Position numbers and translations under genes: made by a program. The notes below the pieces were generated by a model. The model saw only the letters and a list, made by a program, of their open reading frames with translations. It made no database searches and was not told the origin of the DNA. From positions 937,839-1,001,838 of the forward strand of contig NZ_DS022272.1 of NCBI RefSeq assembly GCF_000153705.1: 64,000 nucleotides of DNA. Reading direction: 5' to 3'. Numbering within the stretch: position 1 is the first letter of the stretch; each line of letters opens with the position of its first letter. Below, in pieces: positions 59,280-64,000 of this stretch. This DNA comes from Fulvimarina pelagi HTCC2506 (GTDB taxonomy: Bacteria; Pseudomonadota; Alphaproteobacteria; Rhizobiales; Rhizobiaceae).

Positions 59280-59591
59280 TCAGTGTTGCGGCTTGTTAGC
59301 TTCGAAAGCCGCCTGACTCTCCGCCGCCGCTTCCCGTTGATGCTTCGCGCGCCACTCGTCGTAGGGCATGCCGTAGACGATTTCGCGGGCTTCTTCCTTG
59401 GTAAGATGCTCCCCGCGAGCGTTCGCGGCTTCCTGGTACCACCGCGAGAGGCAATTGCGGCAGAAGCCGGCAAGGTTCATGAGATCGATGTTCTGGACGT
59501 CCGTGCGTTCGCGCAGGTGATCGCGCAGAGCACGAAAGGCGGCTGCCTCCAATTCGATCCGGCGTGTCTCTTCTGATTGATTTTCAGTCAC
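59280..59591 (-). CDS. DUF1244 family protein
   Basis: This 103-residue protein has the DUF1244 core: AAFRALRDHLRERTDVQNIDLMNLAGFCRNCLSRWYQEAA, with FCRNCLS as the CxxC motif, then YGMPYDEWRAKHQ. The role is unknown. GTG 59591 with GGAG 9 bases upstream fits better than the earlier ATG 59663. It is a steady neighbour of GapR and DUF1036 in Rhizobiales. Confidence 0.9.
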   Translation of the reverse strand: MTENQSEETRRIELEAAAFRALRDHLRERTDVQNIDLMNLAGFCRNCLSRWYQEAANARGEHLTKEEAREIVYGMPYDEWRAKHQREAAAESQAAFEANKPQH

Positions 59592-59761
59592 TGACAATTG
59601 CTCCGGCCCCTTGCATGCGAAGTCTCTATCAAGCCATATCGCTGTCGGACGCCATGGCTTCAAGCCTTCGAAGTATGTTGCCCTGTTTTGCGGCGTCAGG
59701 CTTCGGCTAAGAAAAGAGAAGATTCATTCGCCCTGCGATGGCTTTGTCAGGATTGCACCCT

Positions 59762-60289
59762 ATGCCCCTGCCACACGACACCCGACCGGATGAAGGCGGA
59801 GACCCTGTGGAAGAAAATTCCGCTACCCGCGAGATGCGGCCGCCATTTCGTCGACAACGTTCGCTTCTTCTCGCCGCTTTGACGCTCGCCGGTTTGGCCT
59901 TCTTCGGCGCCGATGATGCGAGGGCAGACTTCCGTGTCTGTAACGGCACCGCGAACCTCGTCGGTGTTGCAATCGGATATCGTGCCGAGGCCGGATGGAC
60001 CAGCGAGGGCTGGTGGCGTATCCCGGCTGAGACCTGCAAGCCGCTGATCACCGGACAGCTCAAATCGCGCTACTATTATCTCTACGCTGAAGATGCCAAC
60101 GGCGAGGCTCGCTGGGCCGGCGAGATCGATCTTTGCGTGGCGGAAAACGAATTCAGGATCGCCGGGGTCAGCGAGTGCCTCAAGCGCGGCTACCAGCGCA
60201 TGGGCTTTCGTGAGTTCGACACGGGAGAACAGGAAAGCTGGATGGTTCAGCTGACCGAACCACCACGCAGTAATACGGAGACCGAATGA
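59762..60289 (+). CDS. Exported DUF1036 protein
   Basis: The protein has about 175 residues. A basic N-terminal part is followed by a signal segment (SLLLAALTLAGLAFFGADDARA), then the DUF1036 domain: FRVCNGTANLVGVAIGYRAEAGWTSEGWW, PAETCKPLI and YYYLYAEDANGEARW, with conserved cysteines. The family function is unknown. The start is uncertain: ATG 59762 (AGGA 9 bases upstream), GTG 59807 (GGAG 5 upstream) or ATG 59834. It overlaps pyk by four bases (ATGA). Confidence 0.88.
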   Translation: MPLPHDTRPDEGGDPVEENSATREMRPPFRRQRSLLLAALTLAGLAFFGADDARADFRVCNGTANLVGVAIGYRAEAGWTSEGWWRIPAETCKPLITGQLKSRYYYLYAEDANGEARWAGEIDLCVAENEFRIAGVSECLKRGYQRMGFREFDTGEQESWMVQLTEPPRSNTETE

Positions 60290-61722
60290 GACGGAACCGA
60301 AGCGTAAAGATTCTCGCGACCCTGGGGCCGGCTTCGTCGGAGGAGCGTCAGATCGCCGAACTGCACAAGGCCGGCGCCGACGTCTTCAGAATCAACATGA
60401 GCCATGCCGATCACGATCTAATGCGCGAACTGGTCGCCCGGATCCGCAAGGTCGAGGCCGAACTTGGTCGGCCGATTGGCATTCTCGCCGATATTCAGGG
60501 TCCGAAGCTGCGCGTCGGAAAATTCAAGGAGGGCTCGGTCGATCTGGAGATCGGACAGGAGTTCACCCTCGATAACAACGAAGAACCGGGTGGTGCGACG
60601 CGGGTTTATCTACCCCATCCAGAGATTTTGGAAGCGGTGGAAGTCGGGCATAGGCTCCTGATCGACGACGGCCGCCTTTTCCTCGAATGCATCGAGACCG
60701 ACGGCCTCATGGTGAAGACCCGGGTCGTTGCCGGCACGAAGATCTCCGATCGCAAGGGCGTCTCCCTTCCCGACACCACGCTGAAGACGGGCGCGCTGAC
60801 CGAGAAAGACCGGTCGGATCTCGATGCGGTGCTTGAGGCCGATGTCGACTGGGTAGCGCTTTCCTTCATTCAGCGACCGAGCGATCTCGCCGAAGCGCGC
60901 AAGATCGCCAAGGGCCGGGCTCTCTTGATGGCAAAGATCGAGAAGCCGCAAGCGGTCGAGCGGCTCGACGAGATTATCGAACTCTCCGACGCGATCATGG
61001 TCGCGCGCGGCGATCTAGGGGTGGAACTGCCGCTCGAAGAGGTGCCGGGTATCCAGAAGCGCATCACGCGCGCCTGCCGCCGTGCCGGCAAGCCGGTGGT
61101 CGTCGCGACCCAGATGCTGGAGTCGATGATCTCGGCACCTGTGCCGACGCGAGCCGAGGTCTCCGACGTGTCCATCGCCGTCTTCGAAGGAGCGGACGCA
61201 GTGATGTTGTCGGCTGAGTCCGCGGCCGGCAAATACCCGGTCGATGCCGTCGCGACCATGGACCGGATTGCGATCCAGGTCGAGAAGGATCCGCTCTATC
61301 CGGGCATCATCTTCGCCCAAAGACCCGAGCCCGAAGCGACCGGTGCGGATGCCGTCTCGCTGGCTGCTCGCCAGATGGCCGAAACCCTCGATGTCGCCGT
61401 CATCGTTACCTATACCGCTACGGGTACGACGGGCTTGCGCGCGGCCCGCGAGAGGCCGCGCATCCCTCTGCTGGCGCTCTCGCCGATCACCCGGACCGCG
61501 CGTCGCCTGTCACTCGCATGGGGGCTGCATTGCGTCGTGACGGAAGATGCCCAGGATCTCGACGACATGGTCGATAAGGCTTGTCGGATCGCCGTCGAGC
61601 AAGGCTACGCAGTGGCGGGTCAGAAGTTGATCGTCACTGCCGGCGTGCCGTTACGACAGCCCGGAGCAACGAACATGTTGCGCATTGCCTATATCGGCTC
61701 GGACGGATTGTCGGCCGTCTGA
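60286..61722 (+). CDS. pyk: Pyruvate kinase
   Basis: This 478-residue enzyme makes pyruvate and ATP from PEP. RSVKILATLGPASSE, FRINMSHADHD, IGILADIQGPKLRVG, MAKIEKPQAVERLDEII (with the catalytic Lys), VARGDLGVELPLEEVP and VVATQMLESMI are all present. Its start overlaps the DUF1036 stop. It converges on the Wza-like gene across a 73-base gap. Confidence 0.98.
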   Translation: MRRNRSVKILATLGPASSEERQIAELHKAGADVFRINMSHADHDLMRELVARIRKVEAELGRPIGILADIQGPKLRVGKFKEGSVDLEIGQEFTLDNNEEPGGATRVYLPHPEILEAVEVGHRLLIDDGRLFLECIETDGLMVKTRVVAGTKISDRKGVSLPDTTLKTGALTEKDRSDLDAVLEADVDWVALSFIQRPSDLAEARKIAKGRALLMAKIEKPQAVERLDEIIELSDAIMVARGDLGVELPLEEVPGIQKRITRACRRAGKPVVVATQMLESMISAPVPTRAEVSDVSIAVFEGADAVMLSAESAAGKYPVDAVATMDRIAIQVEKDPLYPGIIFAQRPEPEATGADAVSLAARQMAETLDVAVIVTYTATGTTGLRAARERPRIPLLALSPITRTARRLSLAWGLHCVVTEDAQDLDDMVDKACRIAVEQGYAVAGQKLIVTAGVPLRQPGATNMLRIAYIGSDGLSAV

Positions 61723-61795
61723 TTGACTACCGGTCGAATAATCGGGGAAATTGCGCGTGACATCCGATTCGGTCGGCTGCCGCGCGCGTCTACCG

Positions 61796-62356
61796 CTAAA
61801 ACCAGCGTTCGCGAACGTATATCGTGTCACCCGGCAAGAGGGGATCGGACGTCAAGACACGGCCGGTCACGACTTCTTTGCCGATCTGGCGGGTAACGTC
61901 GACCGTGCCCTGCTCGGCGCGCGGGGTGAATCCGCCTGACACGGCAATCGCTTTCTGCACGGTCATGCCGGGCACATAGGTGTACTGGCCGCCCTGATTG
62001 ACTTCGCCCATGATGAAGAACGGCCGGTAGCGGTCAACCGAAACCGTCACGTCCGGGTCCTGCAAATAGCCGTCGCGCAGCCGTTGCGCGATCTCGTGCT
62101 GAAGTTGGCCAGAGGTGCGACCGCGTGCAGCCACATCGCCGATGAGTGGCATCGACAAATAGCCGGCTTTGTCGATCGGATAGGCCCTGGTCAGCTCGGC
62201 CTGCTCGAAGACGGATATCCGGGCGATGTCGCCGCTGTCGAAATGGTATGGTTGGTTGAGCACAGCGTGGAAAGCAGGTGGCGTCGGCTTGTAGGATGAA
62301 CAGGCGGCGATCGGGGCCAGCGCGAGGAAAAGCGCGAGCTTTGCAATCGTTTTCAT
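61796..62356 (-). CDS. Wza/OtnA-type polysaccharide export lipoprotein
   Basis: This 186-residue protein has a lipoprotein signal (ALFLALAPIAAC, with Cys as the lipidated residue), a poly-export domain (YHFDSGDIARISVFEQAELTRAYPIDKAGYLSMPLIG then LQHEIAQRLRDGYLQDPDVTVSVDRYRPFFIMGEV) and one SLBB-type segment (GQYTYVPGMTVQKAIAVSGG). It is shorter than full Wza (about 370). It acts in the outer membrane/periplasm for polysaccharide export. It is divergent from the BY-kinase-like gene. Confidence 0.9.
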   Translation of the reverse strand: MKTIAKLALFLALAPIAACSSYKPTPPAFHAVLNQPYHFDSGDIARISVFEQAELTRAYPIDKAGYLSMPLIGDVAARGRTSGQLQHEIAQRLRDGYLQDPDVTVSVDRYRPFFIMGEVNQGGQYTYVPGMTVQKAIAVSGGFTPRAEQGTVDVTRQIGKEVVTGRVLTSDPLLPGDTIYVRERWF

Positions 62357-62705
62357 GAATAAGCTCCGTCCGTTCGTGGTCTTCACCGGAGGACGTTGAA
62401 AGCCCCAAGCACGATGATGCCGCTCGAAGCAGGAATAGCGTTGTTAGGGTTAATCAATCGTGAAACCCCTGCGGCGACAAGGATTTCGACGCGTTCCGTG
62501 CGGCGATTCTCCCGCCATTCCATATCGTCGATACGAAGAAACGGCGCCGCTTAAGCCGCTCTTTACCAGACGGAGCGACCGTTCCTCTAAGAAATCCGGG
62601 GTAGGACTTCGCCATCGTAGATTCGCGAATGAGCTCCGGAATAAACAAGCTTCGACAGCTGGCCACTCTACGGGCGACCGGGAGCTAGGATCGAACGGTG
62701 GCGAC
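62357..62705. other. Divergent region between Wza-like and BY-kinase-like genes
   Basis: These 349 bases probably hold promoters for both genes. Open frames across it are extensions of the flanking genes without ribosome sites. TTAGGGTTAATC near 62446-62457 is the only AT-rich patch. No RNA gene seen. Confidence 0.4.
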
Positions 62706-63497
62706 ATGAGCAGCAAGACGAGCCCGCACGACGAAAGGATCCAGAACGGACAATCTCGTTCAGAAGACGGGCTTTTGGACAAGACCGCTCGGCTTGCGAT
62801 CGAGGTCGGGCCAGGACACGGTTTTCAGAAGGTGATCTCCGACATGACGAATGTATGCCCGAACAGCGTGGAACACAGCCCGAGCGATACAGGCGAGCCC
62901 CGGGAGCCAGAAGCAGCCATCGAGCAGGTCGGCGTCGACGATCTCGCCTTTGCGGCGAAGGAAATGGAAATCAAACGGCTTGTCCTCGTGACGCCCTTCG
63001 CGGACGCCGCTTCGACGGAGACGGTGCTGACGCTCTCGCGGCTCCTGACCGAGGATAACCATCCCGTCGCGCTGATCCAGCTAGACCGCACGGCTGCCTC
63101 GCCGATCGCCTCCCCAGAAGAGGAGGCGGCAGGTTGGATTGATCTTCTTGGTGGCGGTCGGCCCGTGGGCGAGATCATCCATCGTGATCCGAAGTCGCGG
63201 CTTCACGTTGCACCGTCCGGTAATGTTGATGTTGCCGCGCTGGAAGAGGAGCAGTTCGAGGATCTCGCGGTTTATCTCGCAGCCTTTTGTCGTAGCTATT
63301 CGATGACGGTAGTCCATTTACCGGCCGATAGTTTGGGCCGAATCGAAGGGCTGGGGGACGTCGAGACGGCGGTGATTGTCGTCGCCAGCGAAGACAGAGC
63401 CGACGATGTGGAACGGATGGCCCGCGAGCTCAATCCTGCTGGGAGCTACGATGTTCTTCATCTAATTTCGGAGAACGAGACGCCGATCCTGCACTGA
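62706..63497 (+). CDS. BY-kinase-like protein lacking the P-loop
   Basis: This 263-residue protein has a disordered, charged N-terminal 85 residues, then a fold-like segment similar to the kinase domain of Wzc/ExoP: LVLVTPFADAASTETVLTLSRLLTEDNHPVALIQLD, WIDLLGGGRPVGEIIHRDPKSRLHVAPSGN, and AVYLAAFCRSYSMTVVHLPAD. Where Walker A (GxGKST) should be, FADAASTE stands; the A' motif reads LIQLD; and there is no tyrosine-rich tail. So it is probably a pseudo-ATPase that regulates polysaccharide export. It is divergent from the Wza-type gene. A weak GGTGGCGAC precedes ATG 62706. Confidence 0.7.
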   Translation: MSSKTSPHDERIQNGQSRSEDGLLDKTARLAIEVGPGHGFQKVISDMTNVCPNSVEHSPSDTGEPREPEAAIEQVGVDDLAFAAKEMEIKRLVLVTPFADAASTETVLTLSRLLTEDNHPVALIQLDRTAASPIASPEEEAAGWIDLLGGGRPVGEIIHRDPKSRLHVAPSGNVDVAALEEEQFEDLAVYLAAFCRSYSMTVVHLPADSLGRIEGLGDVETAVIVVASEDRADDVERMARELNPAGSYDVLHLISENETPILH

Positions 63498-63651
63498 CCT
63501 GAGCCGACCTCGACCCGATTGAACTAGCCGGGTCTCTGCTGTGTCTTCCACTGCGACATTGCCGCGCCTGTTGACGGATCGGCCTCGGCACTAGGTTTGG
63601 AGCATCCTCGATCCAGCGGCTCGCGGCCGCGATCTCTGCCTCAAGGTCTTT

Positions 63652-63840
63652 ATGTCCGGCTTCCTCACGTTTCTTGCGCTTGCCGCGATGATCGCAACAG
63701 CGATCGTCCTTCTCATGGGGCTTCGCAACCTGATGAAGGGTGGGCCGAGCAATAAATCGCAGAAATTCATGCGCTATCGCATCATGTTTCAGGCGATTGC
63801 CGTCGTGCTCATCGTCGCCTTTCTCGTCTTCGGACGTTGA
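63652..63840 (+). CDS. Twin-transmembrane HIG1-like protein
   Basis: This 62-residue protein has two membrane helices (LTFLALAAMIATAIVLLMGL and IMFQAIAVVLIVAFLVFG) joined by NLMKGGPSNKSQKFMRYR, the pattern of HIG1-domain or twin-TM proteins of Rhizobiales. The mitochondrial HIG1 family assists cytochrome oxidase assembly; whether this one does is not known. The adenosyltransferase gene follows, the usual order in this group. Confidence 0.88.
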   Translation: MSGFLTFLALAAMIATAIVLLMGLRNLMKGGPSNKSQKFMRYRIMFQAIAVVLIVAFLVFGR

Positions 63841-63887
63841 CCGGACCCATTAGCGTCCAACCTTCTGGCGAGATTTGAGGAGGATGC

Positions 63888-64000
63888 ATGGTCAAGCTGA
63901 ACAAGATCTACACCCGGACGGGCGACAAGGGCGACACAATGCTCGGGAACGGCGAGCGGCGTCCCAAGCACGATCTGCGAGTCGAGACCTATGGAACTGT
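63888..64000 (+). CDS. ATP:cob(I)alamin adenosyltransferase (PduO-type), N-terminal part
   Basis: The frame from ATG 63888 continues past the right edge. MVKLNKIYTRTGDKGDTMLG is the characteristic PduO-type start, with the KIYTRTGDKGDT phosphate loop, followed by NGERRPKHDLRVETYGT. GAGGAGG lies just upstream. It forms adenosylcobalamin. With bluB at 48.7 kb this indicates that the cell makes or uses vitamin B12. Confidence 0.95.
   Translation, partial: MVKLNKIYTRTGDKGDTMLGNGERRPKHDLRVETYGT

Overview
The window reads as chromosomal DNA of an alphaproteobacterium of the order Hyphomicrobiales (Rhizobiales). It is GC-rich with dense operons and frequent ATGA/TGATG stop-start overlaps. It carries families typical of that order: DUF4167, GapR (DUF2312), DUF1244, DUF1036, DUF1178, DUF3750, Rhizobium etli-type asparaginase, HisN, and separate petA-petB-petC. 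A marine or Aurantimonas-like member is possible, but the sequence alone does not settle the genus. No IS element, prophage, CRISPR array, rRNA or tRNA was recognised.

Layout. 1-3.7 kb (minus): an MFS efflux gene cut by the window edge and apparently frameshifted, then grxD, bolA and purL, which together form a purL-bolA-grxD block. 3.8-6.2 kb: a small membrane protein and recJ. 6.2-11.8 kb (minus): a peptide-type ABC importer whose second permease and first ATPase are one fused protein. 12.2-18.1 kb: class I aldolase, a thioredoxin-fold protein, cytochrome c, a PfkB kinase, DUF3750, asparaginase and hisN. 18.4-24.9 kb: secA, a parvulin isomerase, argJ, a GNAT protein and mutT. 25-29.6 kb: an orphan Flp pilin pair, a methyltransferase, comF, grxC, a nitrilase-family enzyme and DUF1178. 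29.8-41.5 kb: ubiG, lysC, ptsP, prfA-prmC, DUF4167 and clpB, a core-genome order common in the group. 41.8-44.5 kb: a CBS-domain membrane protein, a YbjN protein and azlCD. 44.8-49.3 kb: the cytochrome bc1 operon petABC with a strong terminator, an IsdG/HmoB-like monooxygenase, apt and bluB. 49.3-52.5 kb: two MaoC-fold hydratases, a PNPOx-fold protein, and a lysE/lrp divergent pair. 52.6-57.2 kb: a TPP riboswitch followed by thiC-thiO-thiS-thiG-thiE. 57.2-61.7 kb: a vapC remnant, ychF, gapR, DUF1244, DUF1036 and pyk. 61.8-64 kb: a Wza-type export lipoprotein opposite a BY-kinase-like protein without a P-loop, a twin-TM HIG1-like protein, and the start of a cobalamin adenosyltransferase.

How it works together. 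Most of the window is housekeeping. PurL, BolA/Grx4 and GrxC link purine synthesis with Fe-S and redox handling. PetABC with the soluble cytochrome c forms the respiratory middle section. ThiCOSGE makes the thiazole and pyrimidine parts of thiamine and joins them, under TPP control. The more unusual items are the ATPase-like protein without a P-loop, the coupled small membrane protein/Flp pilin pair, a possible long-range RNA pairing around the TPP aptamer, a leader hairpin before the RNA/DNA-binding-like DUF4167 gene, two copies of a dispersed palindromic element, the permease-ATPase fusion and the vapC fragment. I found no convincing entirely new defence or mobile system.
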